From contig MGTX01000009.1 of NCBI GenBank assembly GCA_001799675.1, positions 44,667 to 108,666 on the forward strand: a stretch of DNA of 64,000 nt. The letters are read 5' to 3'. Positions 39,220 through 47,740 of this stretch are shown piece by piece. Source of the stretch: Elusimicrobia bacterium GWA2_66_18. Its GTDB lineage: Bacteria; Elusimicrobiota; Elusimicrobia; UBA1565; UBA9628. How positions within the stretch are numbered: position 1 is the stretch's first letter; every line of letters starts with the position of its first letter. The translations under genes were made by a program, and so were the position numbers. The notes beneath the pieces were generated by a model. The model saw only the letters and a program-made list of their open reading frames with translations, did no database searches and was not told the DNA's origin.

Positions 39220-40589
39220 CTCCCTCTCTCCTCGTCAAGAACGCCCGCCGCGTCGTCACCATGAACGACCAGGGCACGGAGTTGACCGACGCGGACGTCC
39301 TCATCCGCGGACGGGAGATCGCGGCCGTGGGCAAGGACCTCTCGCAGCCCGGCGCCGAGGTGCTGGACGCGCGCGGCTGCGTGGTCCTCCCGGGCCTGGT
39401 CAACACGCACCACCACCTCTGCCAGACCCTGACGCGCGCCACGCCCGCCGCGCAGGACGCCAAGCTCTTCGACTGGCTCGTCTATCACTACGACATCTGG
39501 CGGCATCTGACCCCGCAGACGGCCGCCCTCGGAGCCGAGGTGGGGCTGGGAGAACTCCTGCTCACCGGCTGCACGACCTCGGCCGACCACACCTATCTCT
39601 ATCCCCGCGGCCTCACGGGGCTGGTGGACGCGCAGATCGCGGCCGCCCGGAGCCTGGGCATCCGCTTCCATCCCACGCGCGGCTCCATGTCCGTGGGCAT
39701 GTCCAAAGGCGGCCTGCCGCCGGACGACTGCACGCAAGCCGAAGAGGAGATTCTTCGCGACTGCGAACGGCTGATCGAGGAATATCACGATGACGGCCCG
39801 TACGCCATGACCCGGATCGGTCTTGCTCCCTGCGCGCCTTTCTCCGTCTCTCCTGAACTGATGAAAGAAACGGCTGTCATGGCCAAGAAATGGGGAGTGC
39901 GGATTCATACCCATCTCTGCGAGACCTTGGACGAAGAAACGTACTGTCTTGAGAAGCACCGGATGCGGCCGGTCGATTTCATCGAATCCTTGGGATGGCT
40001 GGATGACGGCACCTGGCTGGCGCACATGGTCCATGTCAACGATGATGAGATTCGCCGCCTGGCCAAGGCCAAGGTGGGGATCGCCCACTGTCCGTCGTCC
40101 AATCTCCGTCTCGGCTCGGGCGTGCCTCCGGTGAGGAGATATCTCGACTCGGGAATAAACGTCGGACTTGCCGTCGACGGCTCGGCATCCAACGACACCT
40201 CCGACATGCTGGGCGAGGCCCGCCAGGCGATGCTCGTCCATCGAGTCAAGTCGGGCGCGTCCTCGATGCCGGCCCGGCAATCCCTGCGCATGGCCACGCG
40301 CGGCGGCGCCGCCGTCCTCGGACGCGACGACATCGGCCAGCTCGCCGCCGGCAAGGCCGCGGACCTGGCCGTCTTCGACGTGGACCGCATCGATTACGCC
40401 GGCTCCGCCGGCGACCCCGTCGCCTCCCTCCTCTTCTGCGGCTCTTCCCACCGGACCAAATGGACCGTGGTCAACGGCCAGGTCGTGGTCAAAGAGGGGA
40501 GATTGGCGAATGCCGACGAGGACGGCATCGTGCGCCGGGCCAACGCGGCCTGTCTCGACCTCCTGCGCAAGGCGGGAGCGGCGGCTTGA
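39216..40589 (+). CDS. 8-oxoguanine deaminase (amidohydrolase superfamily)
   Basis: A 457-residue zinc amidohydrolase close to 8-oxoguanine deaminase, which converts 8-oxoguanine to urate. Metal ligands: HHH in GLVNTHHHLCQ, His in IHTHLCET, His in LAHMVHVND, and Asp in AVDGSASNDTSDM, the last segment being characteristic of this family. GTG overlaps the preceding stop (GTGA). A middle stretch (about 39770-40190) looks AT-richer than both ends, as if exchanged by homologous recombination. Hydroxydechloroatrazine- or guanine-type deaminases are the alternatives. Confidence 0.85.
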   Translation: MTPSLLVKNARRVVTMNDQGTELTDADVLIRGREIAAVGKDLSQPGAEVLDARGCVVLPGLVNTHHHLCQTLTRATPAAQDAKLFDWLVYHYDIWRHLTPQTAALGAEVGLGELLLTGCTTSADHTYLYPRGLTGLVDAQIAAARSLGIRFHPTRGSMSVGMSKGGLPPDDCTQAEEEILRDCERLIEEYHDDGPYAMTRIGLAPCAPFSVSPELMKETAVMAKKWGVRIHTHLCETLDEETYCLEKHRMRPVDFIESLGWLDDGTWLAHMVHVNDDEIRRLAKAKVGIAHCPSSNLRLGSGVPPVRRYLDSGINVGLAVDGSASNDTSDMLGEARQAMLVHRVKSGASSMPARQSLRMATRGGAAVLGRDDIGQLAAGKAADLAVFDVDRIDYAGSAGDPVASLLFCGSSHRTKWTVVNGQVVVKEGRLANADEDGIVRRANAACLDLLRKAGAAA

Positions 40590-40969
40590 GGGAGGCCCGA
40601 GTCTCGCGCGAGCGCTTCCGCTCTCTGGCCGAGGCGGAGCTGGCGGCCATCCCGAAGCCCCTGCGCGACCTCCTCGTCAACGTCGCCATCGAGGTCGCGG
40701 ACGCGCCCGGAGAGGAAGCCGACGACTTGGAGTCCGCCGACGACCTGATGGGGCTCTACACCGGCCCCACCCGCGCCGAGATGCTGAGCGCCGACGCGCA
40801 CGGCAGCCTCCCCGCCAAGGTCTACCTCTACCAGGAGAACATCGAGGACTCCGCGCGCAGCCGCGAGGAGCTCCGCCGGGAGGTCCGGCTCACCTTGCGC
40901 CACGAGTTGGCCCACCACTTCGGCTTCGACGACGAGGAACTCGAGCGCGTCTGGCCCGAGGGGGCCTAG
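40586..40969 (+). CDS. Small zincin-like metallopeptidase (PF06262 type)
   Basis: A 127-residue protein with RHELAHHFGFDDEEL at the C-terminus, the HExxH-type motif followed by a conserved His/Asp of the PF06262 minimal metalloprotease family. The N-terminus includes FRSLAEAELAAIPKPLRDLL and a PGEEADD stretch seen in that family. The start is TTG 40586, overlapping the previous stop (TTGA). Substrate is unknown; the third coupled gene of the set starting at 37897. Confidence 0.82.
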   Translation: MREARVSRERFRSLAEAELAAIPKPLRDLLVNVAIEVADAPGEEADDLESADDLMGLYTGPTRAEMLSADAHGSLPAKVYLYQENIEDSARSREELRREVRLTLRHELAHHFGFDDEELERVWPEGA

Positions 40970-42243
40970 CGACGGCGCCGGGAGGCGGCCTTGAGGCCGG
41001 TCTCGAGGTCCTTGATGATATCCACGGGACTCTCCAGGCCGATGGAGAGGCGGATGCCGCCGCGCTCGCGCATGGGGCCCTCTCCCGCGTAAGCGGAGTG
41101 GGTCATGGCCGAGGGCATCTCGATGAGGGTCTTGGTGTGGCCGAGGCTGACGGCCAGGGTCACGCAATAGGCGTTCTGCGCCACATGGTCTACGAACTTC
41201 ATGCCGGACGCCTTGCGCGCGTCGAGGCGGAAGTAGATCATGTTGCCGGGCGCGAATCCCCCGTCGAAGTCGCGCATCTGCTTGAGAGCCAGGGCGCGCT
41301 GGGGGAATGAGTCCAGTCCCGGGTAGCGGACCATCGCGACCAGAGGATGCTTCTCCAGATATTGGGCGACCTGCAGGGCGCTGTACTGCTGGCGCTTGAT
41401 GCGCAGGGGGATGGTGGGCACGCCGTAGACCAGAATGTTCCACGCGGCCTTGGGCGAGAGGATGCCGCCGAAGTCCTTGCGATAGCTCGCCAGCGAGGGG
41501 AATATCTCCTTGGAACAGCACACGGCGCCCCCGACCTCGGTGCCGAAGCCGCCGATGTTCTTGGTCAGGGAGTGGAGCACGAGGTCGATGCCGTGCTCGA
41601 TGGGGCGCTGGGAGAAGGGCGTGGCGAAGGTATTGTCGATGACCGAGTAAACGCGCCGCTTTCGGCCCTTGTTGGCCTTCGACGCGATCTCGGCGATCGA
41701 GCGCAGGTCCACCAGGTCCAGCGTCGGGTTGACCGGCGACTCGAAGTAGAGAGCGCGCGTGCGGGAGTTCACGGCCTTGGCCACGGCCTTGGCGTCGGTA
41801 AAGTCGACGCGGCGGACCCTGACGCCGAGTTTCGGGTACCAATTGGTGAACAGGGAATGCGTGCACCCGTAAAGCAAAGTGTGCGCCAGGACCTCGTCGC
41901 CGGACTGGAGCAGGCAGCCGAGCGCGGCCGCGACCGCGGCCATGCCGGAGGCGAAGGTCAGGCAGGCGTCGCAGCCCTCCATGGCGGCCAGTTGGCTCTC
42001 CAAGAGACCGCGGGTCGGCTCTTCTAGGCGGTCGTAGATATAGACCGGCGCGCCGTCCAATTCCTCGCGGTATCGACCGAACTCGTTGAAGCCGCGCGCC
42101 GCGCGCTTGACGGACTCCAGGCGGAAGGTGGTGGACGCCGTCAGCGGCGGGACCACGTGGTGGGCGTAGTCCCAGCGCGGCGTCTTGGCCGCGCCATGGA
42201 TGATGCGGGTGGTCTTTTTGTAGCCTTCGGCGGACTTGTACAT
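40966..42243 (-). CDS. Cys/Met-metabolism PLP-dependent lyase (cystathionine/methionine gamma-lyase family)
   Basis: A 425-residue fold-type I PLP enzyme of the trans-sulfuration family. The Schiff-base Lys lies in [14 protein letters not shown], phosphate-binding [10 protein letters not shown] is in place, and [20 protein letters not shown] and [14 protein letters not shown] are diagnostic. The N-terminal insertion around [12 protein letters not shown] is longer than in MetB/MetC, so methionine gamma-lyase, O-acetylhomoserine sulfhydrylase or cystathionine lyase all remain possible. ATG follows AGGAGAAG. It converges with 40586 by four bases. Confidence 0.9.
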   Translation of the reverse strand: MYKSAEGYKKTTRIIHGAAKTPRWDYAHHVVPPLTASTTFRLESVKRAARGFNEFGRYREELDGAPVYIYDRLEEPTRGLLESQLAAMEGCDACLTFASGMAAVAAALGCLLQSGDEVLAHTLLYGCTHSLFTNWYPKLGVRVRRVDFTDAKAVAKAVNSRTRALYFESPVNPTLDLVDLRSIAEIASKANKGRKRRVYSVIDNTFATPFSQRPIEHGIDLVLHSLTKNIGGFGTEVGGAVCCSKEIFPSLASYRKDFGGILSPKAAWNILVYGVPTIPLRIKRQQYSALQVAQYLEKHPLVAMVRYPGLDSFPQRALALKQMRDFDGGFAPGNMIYFRLDARKASGMKFVDHVAQNAYCVTLAVSLGHTKTLIEMPSAMTHSAYAGEGPMRERGGIRLSIGLESPVDIIKDLETGLKAASRRRR

Positions 42244-42294
42244 GACTTCTCCTATTCGACGACGCGCCTCGCCTTCAGGTAGCGCTTGCGGCAG

Positions 42295-42588
42295 TCATCG
42301 CTGTAAAGGCTCTCCATGCGCAGATTCCGAGAGGAAGCAACGGAGATGCCGCGCGACGAGGTCGCGGACTTTTCGGAAGTCATCTGGCGACATGTGCTTG
42401 GGGGCGTCGCCGCAACCCATGGTGATCACATAGTCCCACTCCGTCTCGTTGACCTTGCCCGAAGGCCTGGACCCCGCGCTCCAGGCCGCGACCTTGCCCG
42501 CGCCGTGGCGCCGGGCGAATCCCTCGGCCATCTGACTGCGGCAGGAGTTCTCCACGCAGACGAACAGGATGGTCGGCAGTCGCTTCAT
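42295..42588 (-). pseudogene. Shortened low-molecular-weight phosphatase / arsenate-reductase-like gene
   Basis: A 97-residue reading frame. The N-terminal P-loop is intact (VCVENSCRSQMAEGFAR, CX5R-S) and SAGSRPSGKVN follows, but then the sequence jumps straight to EWDYVITMGCGDA, omitting about 25 residues, and from GCGDA to PDDFRKVRD, omitting the loop with the catalytic DP Asp. Both gaps keep the frame. The usual length is about 130-145. I call it a probable pseudogene; a shortened but folded regulatory protein is possible. TACAAT lies seven bases before the ATG. Confidence 0.65.
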
Positions 42589-42595
42589 CCATTCG

Positions 42596-42601
42596 ATTGT
42601 A
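42596..42601 (-). promoter_or_regulatory. Leaderless-type -10 element before the LMW phosphatase gene
   Basis: TACAAT on the minus strand (42601-42596) precedes the ATG at 42588 by seven bases; no ribosome site. Confidence 0.4.
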
Positions 42602-42624
42602 TGTTTTGCTAGGCTTGGATTTCG

Positions 42625-43149
42625 ATGAAGATCCGCGGCGACATCCACATCAACGGCGGCGCGCGCAAGCCCTTCCTGGTCGGCGGCCCCAACGAGCTCG
42701 ACGCCCACCTGGCCCACAAGCTGGCGGCCTACATCCTCTTCTGGGACTACGAGCCGCTGCTGGACGCCTCGGTCAAGACCCCCGCCCTGGCCGGCTTCGA
42801 GTTCCTCCCCGACCTTCTGGCCCTCGACGGCGCCGGCGAGAGCCGCCTTTGGGTCGAGTGCGGCACGACCACCCTGCACAAGCTCACCAAGATCACCCGC
42901 CGCATGCCCCGGGCGCGCCTGGTCATCCTGAAGGAAACCGAGCGCGATGCCGCCCGCCTGCGCAAGGACCTGGACGCCCAGTTCGACCGTCCCGAAAAGG
43001 TGGAGATCCTGGCCTGGCCGGACGATTCCTTCAAGCGGTGGGTCCGCGCCGTCGCCGACAAGACCGAGGCCTTCGGCGAGGCCTCGGGCCACATGATCAA
43101 CGCCGTCGTCAACGAAACGCCTTTCCTCGTTGAATTCAAGCCGTATTGA
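42625..43149 (+). CDS. YaeQ-like PD-(D/E)XK-fold protein
   Basis: A 174-residue protein. LPDLLALDGAG followed by LWVECGTTTLHKLTKITRRM gives the D...ExG...K order of the YaeQ branch of PD-(D/E)XK nucleases, and LAHKLAAYILFWDYEP matches the family helix. Function of YaeQ is unknown. The start ATG is preceded by TAGGCT nine bases upstream. It is followed 15 bases later by the ChaN-like gene but may have its own promoter. Confidence 0.75.
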   Translation: MKIRGDIHINGGARKPFLVGGPNELDAHLAHKLAAYILFWDYEPLLDASVKTPALAGFEFLPDLLALDGAGESRLWVECGTTTLHKLTKITRRMPRARLVILKETERDAARLRKDLDAQFDRPEKVEILAWPDDSFKRWVRAVADKTEAFGEASGHMINAVVNETPFLVEFKPY

Positions 43150-43157
43150 GGTAGAAT
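43130..43157 (+). promoter_or_regulatory. Promoter of the ChaN-like gene, leaderless type
   Basis: TTGAAT (43130-43135), 16 bases, TAGAAT (43152-43157), then seven bases to the ATG at 43165; no ribosome site. It overlaps the 3' end of the YaeQ-like gene. Confidence 0.55.
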
Positions 43158-43164
43158 AAGCCCT

Positions 43165-44151
43165 ATGGATATCCCCGCTATCGCCCTCGCCGCCGGACTG
43201 GTCGGTTGGACTCCCTTCGCCCTGAAGACCCCCGCGACGCGCCCCGTCGACAGCGCCGCGCCCGCGGCGGGACCCATCGTGGACTCCGGCTCCCTCTCGC
43301 CCGTCTCGCGCGACGCCCTGGCGGACGCCTTCGCGTCCGCCGGTCTCGTGGCCGTGGGCGAGAAGCACGACTCCCCCGACCACCATCAGGTCCAGGCCGA
43401 GATGCTGGCCCTCTTGGCCGACCGCGTGCCCGCGACGGCCGTGGGCCTGGAGATGGTGTCCTACGAGGACCAGCCCATCCTGGACGCCTTCTCCTCCGGG
43501 GCGATGTCCGAAAGCGCGTTCGCCGCCTGGTGGAAGAAGAACTGGGGCTTCGACTATGCGCTGTACCGACCGGTCTTCGACGAGGCCCGCCGCCGCCGTC
43601 TTCCCTTGTACGGCCTCAACGCCCCCGCCGCGCTGGTCAAGGCCGTGGCCAAGAACGGCCTGGCCGGGCTCTCGCCCGCCGACCGCGCGCGCCTTCCCGC
43701 CCAGATCTCGGAAAGCTCCGACGCCCGCTACCGAGCCTACGTGTACAAATCGGTCACCAGCCACGCCGCCGACAAGCCCAATACCTTGAAGAAATGCATG
43801 ATCTCCATGGGCTTCCAGACGGCCTCCGACCCGGACGCCGTCGCGCGCATGCTCATGGCCATGGCGGTCTGGAACGAAACCATGGGCGAGCAAGCCGCTC
43901 GCCGCATCGCCGAGGGCAAGACCCTCTTTCTCGTCGCCGGCCAGGGCCACGTCCTTTATAAGGCGGGCGTGCCCGAGAGCGCCGCCCGCCGCGGCGCCGG
44001 TCCCAACGTCGTCCTCCTGCCCTATCCTTTCGAGGACGAAAGCCTGAGCATTCCCGAACTCCTCGCGCGCCTGCGCGACCCCGCCGCCGGCCAGCGCGAA
44101 CTGGCCGATTACTTCCGCCTCATCCCCAGCCCTCATTCTCGCGTTTGGTGA
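43165..44151 (+). CDS. ChaN/Tiki-family secreted protein
   Basis: A 328-residue protein with an N-terminal hydrophobic signal and a ChaN-like (haem-binding/uptake, Tiki superfamily) domain: GLVAVGEKHDSPDHHQVQAEM, AVGLEMVSYEDQPILD, RLPLYGLNAP, and near the end LFLVAGQGHVLY. The GExHD and GxGH signatures are intact. ChaN proteins bind haem; others of the fold are proteases. The gene ends just before the caspase remnants. Confidence 0.82.
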   Translation: MDIPAIALAAGLVGWTPFALKTPATRPVDSAAPAAGPIVDSGSLSPVSRDALADAFASAGLVAVGEKHDSPDHHQVQAEMLALLADRVPATAVGLEMVSYEDQPILDAFSSGAMSESAFAAWWKKNWGFDYALYRPVFDEARRRRLPLYGLNAPAALVKAVAKNGLAGLSPADRARLPAQISESSDARYRAYVYKSVTSHAADKPNTLKKCMISMGFQTASDPDAVARMLMAMAVWNETMGEQAARRIAEGKTLFLVAGQGHVLYKAGVPESAARRGAGPNVVLLPYPFEDESLSIPELLARLRDPAAGQRELADYFRLIPSPHSRVW

Positions 44152-44213
44152 TGCCGGCGCGGATTCACCACGGAGCATCGCCGCACGGCGCCAAACCCGG
44201 AGCCGTCCCTTCG

Positions 44214-44441
44214 AACATCAAGGTCCTTCCCGCCTCTGCCGCAGACCAGATCAGCCATGCCTACGATGCGCAGGGTCACGGGCTCTTCACCTACTTTTTG
44301 CTCAAGGGAATCAAGGAACAGACAGGCAAGGGTTTCGTGGATATGAAGAAGATTTTTGATTTCGCCGCGCCCCAGGTCAGCAATATCGCCCGGCGCGAGT
44401 ACAACAGCGACCAGGTGCCGCAGTGGCAGGATGGGGAATGA
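44214..44441 (+). pseudogene. C-terminal remnant of a caspase-like gene, copy 1
   Basis: The frame encodes a caspase p10-like end: IKVLPASAADQISHAYDAQG, HGLFTYFLLKGIKEQ, and DFAAPQVSNIARREYNSDQV. It aligns with residues about 355-420 of the intact caspase at 44553 (KIVILAAASGEEV, HGMFTYHLLKAF) but has no catalytic His or Cys domain upstream, only the end of the ChaN-like gene. It is AT-richer than neighbours. I read it as the stump of a deleted paralogue. Confidence 0.75.
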
Positions 44442-44545
44442 TGGAAGTTTCCTGGCCGGTCGGCGCGTCGCGGCGCCAGAACCGCGAGCAGACCTCGGTG
44501 CTGGTCAGCGGCGACCCCGCGGCGCTATTCTGGAGTTCCAGATGA
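44441..44545 (+). pseudogene. C-terminal remnant of a caspase-like gene, copy 2
   Basis: A 34-codon frame starting at ATG 44441 and ending just before the intact caspase. ASRRQNREQTSVLVSGDPA matches the last segment of the intact protein, GARRQNREQTPQLLGDGA. Together with copy 1 this shows that at least two further caspase genes once lay here. Confidence 0.7.
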
Positions 44546-44552
44546 GGTCCAC

Positions 44553-45836
44553 ATGAATAAAGTCTCTTCCGGCGTCTCGATGTTGACGGCGGCGTTCCTG
44601 CTGAGCGGCTGTGCCGGTTCCCTGGCCGGCGGCACTCTGGGCCAAGGCCTCGCCGAGACGGCAGTGCCGGTCGCGGGCCGCGGGAGCATCGACCTGAATC
44701 TCTGCCTCTACTACTCCCCGACCGCGCGGGGCGTGCGGCGCGTGCTGGACCGTCCCGGCTTGGGCGTCATGATCGGACTCGACCAGGTTTTCCAATCGGT
44801 GAAGGTCCGTTCGTCCCTCGAAGACTCCGCGGGCTGCGATCTAATGGGCGAGGTGAACGACCCGACCGTCTTCAAGCAGCCTTACTTCGAGATGTATTCG
44901 GCCCGTTCCAAGAAGTACCTGATGCGCGCCGTCACCCAGAACTACGCGAATTGGCGCTACGGGGATTCTCTCTACACGGCCTTCAACAAGGACGCTCCGC
45001 TCTACGCACATATCGCGGTCGAGCGCGACCCGTCCCGGGCTCAGACCGCGCAAGCCGCGCCAGCGGCCCCGGCCCGGCCCCGGATCGTCTCCGACGTGGA
45101 CAGCCCGGACTACCGCCTACCGGAGAGGCCCGCCGACTTCGCTCTGGTCATCGGCATCGAGAAGTACAAGGACTTGCCCGAGGCCGAGTTCGGCGCGCGC
45201 GACGCCGAGGCGGTGAAGGAGCATCTGCTGGCTCTGGGCTACCCCGAGCGCAACATCATTCATCTCACGGGCGAGAACGCCACGCGCACCGGACTGCAGA
45301 AGTACCTGGAGGAGTGGCTGCCCCGCAACGTCTCGCCCGAGTCCACGGTGTTCTTCTACTACTCGGGCCACGGCGCGCCTGACGTCAAGACGGGAGAGGC
45401 TTTCCTCGTGCCGTGGGACGGAGATCCCTCGTTCCTCCAATCCACGGCCTACCCGGTGAAGCAACTTTACGAGGCGCTCGGCCGGCTGAAGGCGCGGCGG
45501 GTGGTGGTCGCGCTCGACTCCTGTTTCTCAGGGGCGGGCGGGCGCTCGGTCCTGGCCCGGGGCATGAGGCCGCTGGTGCCCACGATGGCGGTGACGGCTC
45601 CGTCCTCGGACAAGATCGTGATCCTGGCTGCGGCCTCGGGCGAGGAAGTCACGGGGTCCTTGCCGGAGCAGGGGCACGGCATGTTCACCTACCATCTGCT
45701 CAAGGCGTTTTCCGGCAAGGCCACCGTCAAGGGCGTCTTCGACTATCTCAAGCCCAAGGTGCAGGACGGGGCGCGGCGCCAGAACCGGGAGCAGACCCCG
45801 CAGTTGCTAGGCGACGGTGCCGTGCATCTGCGCTGA
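44553..45836 (+). CDS. Caspase-like (C14) lipoprotein
   Basis: A 427-residue exported protein. The signal ends in the lipobox LLSGC (Cys20). Residues 45-165 form a domain I do not recognise, and residues 195-427 a caspase fold: FALVIGIEKYKDLP, catalytic His273 in YYSGHGAPD, catalytic Cys324 in LDSCFSGAGG, and the p10-like end. Both catalytic residues are intact, so protease activity is expected, in or facing the periplasm. The start lies eight bases after the second remnant. DNA downstream (45847-45890) resembles that between the remnants. Confidence 0.9.
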   Translation: MNKVSSGVSMLTAAFLLSGCAGSLAGGTLGQGLAETAVPVAGRGSIDLNLCLYYSPTARGVRRVLDRPGLGVMIGLDQVFQSVKVRSSLEDSAGCDLMGEVNDPTVFKQPYFEMYSARSKKYLMRAVTQNYANWRYGDSLYTAFNKDAPLYAHIAVERDPSRAQTAQAAPAAPARPRIVSDVDSPDYRLPERPADFALVIGIEKYKDLPEAEFGARDAEAVKEHLLALGYPERNIIHLTGENATRTGLQKYLEEWLPRNVSPESTVFFYYSGHGAPDVKTGEAFLVPWDGDPSFLQSTAYPVKQLYEALGRLKARRVVVALDSCFSGAGGRSVLARGMRPLVPTMAVTAPSSDKIVILAAASGEEVTGSLPEQGHGMFTYHLLKAFSGKATVKGVFDYLKPKVQDGARRQNREQTPQLLGDGAVHLR

Positions 45837-45846
45837 GTACATCCGC

Positions 45847-45885
45847 GCCGCAGTGGCTGGAAAGGGGATGATGGATGTTGCCTGT
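45847..45885 (+). repeat. Imperfect direct repeat of the caspase-remnant junction
   Basis: The sequence from CCGCAGTGGC to about GTTGCCT here resembles 44429-44467 (same CCGCAGTGGC, GGGG, ATGATGGA and TTxCCT landmarks). It follows the intact caspase gene at the same relative place that the first copy follows remnant 1, which supports past tandem duplication of caspase genes. Confidence 0.5.
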
Positions 45886-46015
45886 GATTGGATTTGCAGC
45901 CTTTGGTCGGGTAGCGCCCAGGGTAGCAAGATATGAATTCCTCGACGAGAATGGACTGTCCGTGGGAGTCAGTCTCTCACCAGTGGGCCCTTTGCCGCTC
46001 CAACCTTTCCCCTAA
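45875..46015 (+). CDS. Short ORF after the caspase gene, doubtful
   Basis: A 46-codon frame (starts MLPVIGFAAFGRVAP, ends in PLPLQPFP) in the 222-base gap before the next gene. GGGG precedes the ATG. Composition is AT-richer than real genes nearby and no homology is recognisable. It may be the tail of a lost gene. The rest of this gap shows only the direct repeat and the -10 element of the zincin gene. Confidence 0.2.
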   Translation: MLPVIGFAAFGRVAPRVARYEFLDENGLSVGVSLSPVGPLPLQPFP

Positions 46016-46058
46016 GGTCCCATCGGAGTTTTTCTCGTGCTTGATAGACTGGCCCTGA

Positions 46059-46991
46059 GTGATCATCGCTTTACTCCTCGCCGCTGCGCCTCTCCACGCC
46101 CAAATCATCTCTCCTGGTCTCTGCCGGGTCGTCAGCGCCCCCATCGCCGTCCCTCTTCCCATCGTCGCCGTTTCCGCCTCCGCCGCTTCCCTCAATTATT
46201 TATGGGACGGTCCGGCCCTCGGCCAGATCTACGAAGTCCCGGCCACGCCCGTTCCCCTCTCCTTCGAACCGCAATCCGCGCTCGCCGACAGGGGCCGCCC
46301 CGCACCCTGGCTGTCCGTGCGCGACCCGAACCTGGCCCGGGCCCTCGACGCCGCCGTGGATCTGGCCCGCGGCACGGCCCTGGGGCGCCGCACCTTCGCC
46401 GCCGCCCAGGAGGCCGTCGCGGCCCAGGGAGGGGTCCTGGTCGTGGCTGTCCGGGACCTGGGCAAGAACAACGGGGAGTTCGACTATCTAGCCGGCCGCC
46501 TGAGCCTGAACCGCGCCTTGTTCGCGCCCGGCCGCGAGGTCACGCTGGCCGGCACTCTGGTCCACGAACTCCTTCATGTCGTTCAGCACGCGGCGGGCCT
46601 GCCCTCCTACGCCCTGGAGCTGGAGCTCGAGGCCCACCTGCAGGACTTGGAAATGCTGGCCGAGTTGGGCCTGACGCCCCCGCCCGACACTTTCGCCCGC
46701 CAGACCCTGGACGCCCTGGCGCAGAGCCCCGCCGCCTTCGTGGAACTCATCCAGGCCGCCGTGCCGGGCAGCCCCTATCTCGGCGAGGACTCTCTCGACG
46801 AAGTCATCGACTGGTTGGAGGAGGACCTTGAATCCGCGCGTGAGCGTGGCCCCAGTTCGGCCAGGCTGGCGCGAAGCATTGAAGCCGACCTGGAAAACCT
46901 GCGGACAGAAGCGGGCGCCGCGGCCTATCTCGCTTTCTCGCGGCGAGTGCGCGCCCTGCTCGCGCGCCGCTGCGCCGCCGCCAAGGGCTGA
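46059..46991 (+). CDS. Secreted putative HExxH metalloprotease
   Basis: A 310-residue protein with a signal peptide (MIIALLLAAAPLHA). The core has TLVHELLHVVQHAAG, an HExxH motif with further His, followed by the acidic YALELELEAHLQDLEM in which a third zinc ligand could lie. The C-terminus is helical (SLDEVIDWLEEDLESARERG). Start GTG 46059 is preceded eight bases upstream by TAGACT. No known family is assigned. Its 3' end overlaps the convergent methyltransferase by 67 bases. Confidence 0.75.
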   Translation: MIIALLLAAAPLHAQIISPGLCRVVSAPIAVPLPIVAVSASAASLNYLWDGPALGQIYEVPATPVPLSFEPQSALADRGRPAPWLSVRDPNLARALDAAVDLARGTALGRRTFAAAQEAVAAQGGVLVVAVRDLGKNNGEFDYLAGRLSLNRALFAPGREVTLAGTLVHELLHVVQHAAGLPSYALELELEAHLQDLEMLAELGLTPPPDTFARQTLDALAQSPAAFVELIQAAVPGSPYLGEDSLDEVIDWLEEDLESARERGPSSARLARSIEADLENLRTEAGAAAYLAFSRRVRALLARRCAAAKG

Positions 46992-47740
46992 CGGGCCTTC
47001 AGCACCAGCCACAGCGCGCGCTCTTGCGCGCCCAACTCGGCCGGACGGCCGTCGTAGCCGTAGCACGCCGCCACGCGAAAAGGCGAGCGCGCCAGCAGCG
47101 CCGACAGCTCGGCCGCGTCGTAACTCCTCAGGTCGTACGCGGATTCGAGCATCTTCCCGCCGCTCTCGACGAAGTTGATGATCTTCTCGCGCCGCCGCCT
47201 CGGCTCGGCCGGGATCGTCATCATGACGTGCTTCGCCGTTCTTCCCCCCGACCGGGCCGTCCAGACCTCCTCATCGGCGACCTCCTCGCCGTAGGCCGCC
47301 AAGTCCAGGCCCAGGACGAACACTCCTCCCGGGTTCAGGGCCTCGGCCGTGACGCGCAGGTGCCGCAGCGCCTCTCGGTCGGTCATGAGGTGCCGGAAGG
47401 TGGAGAGGAGATTGAACGCCAAGTCGTATCTTTCCTTCGGCCGGAACGAAGCCATGTCTCCCCGCGCGACCGCCGCCCTCTTCCCCCATCGAGAAAGCCG
47501 CCGCCTCGCGAACTCCACCATCTCCCGTGAGAGATCGTAACCCATGACCCGCCAGCCGCGGCGGAGCAGTCCCGCCAGGTATCGCCCCGTGCCGCACGCG
47601 GGCTCCAAGGCGGTCTTGCCGCCGTTGCCGTGCTTGCGGGCGAGGAGGTCGAGAAGCCAGACCTCGTCGTCGGCGCCCTCGTCGTGGACGAGGCCGTAGA
47701 GCGCGGCGTCTCGATAGAGCGCGGGCAGGGCCGCCCTCAC
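46925..47740 (-). CDS. Class I SAM-dependent methyltransferase
   Basis: A 271-residue enzyme. Motif I is TALEPACGTGRYLAGLLRRG; then MGYDLSREMVEFARRR, YDLAFNLLSTFRHL and LNPGGVFVLGLDL follow in order. The N-terminal VRAALPALYRDAALYGLVHD is typical of this group. GTG 47740 overlaps the mscS stop (GTGA); the frame is open far upstream but antisense-like there. The substrate is unknown. The last 20 residues are Arg-rich and overlap the convergent zincin gene. Confidence 0.85.
   Translation of the reverse strand: MRAALPALYRDAALYGLVHDEGADDEVWLLDLLARKHGNGGKTALEPACGTGRYLAGLLRRGWRVMGYDLSREMVEFARRRLSRWGKRAAVARGDMASFRPKERYDLAFNLLSTFRHLMTDREALRHLRVTAEALNPGGVFVLGLDLAAYGEEVADEEVWTARSGGRTAKHVMMTIPAEPRRRREKIINFVESGGKMLESAYDLRSYDAAELSALLARSPFRVAACYGYDGRPAELGAQERALWLVLKARQPLAAAQRRASRARTRREKAR

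Noticed and set aside
42589..44178. The LMW-phosphatase frame extends far upstream on the minus strand
   Set aside because: The extension is opposite the YaeQ-like and ChaN-like genes and has no family features; the P-loop protein starts at 42588.
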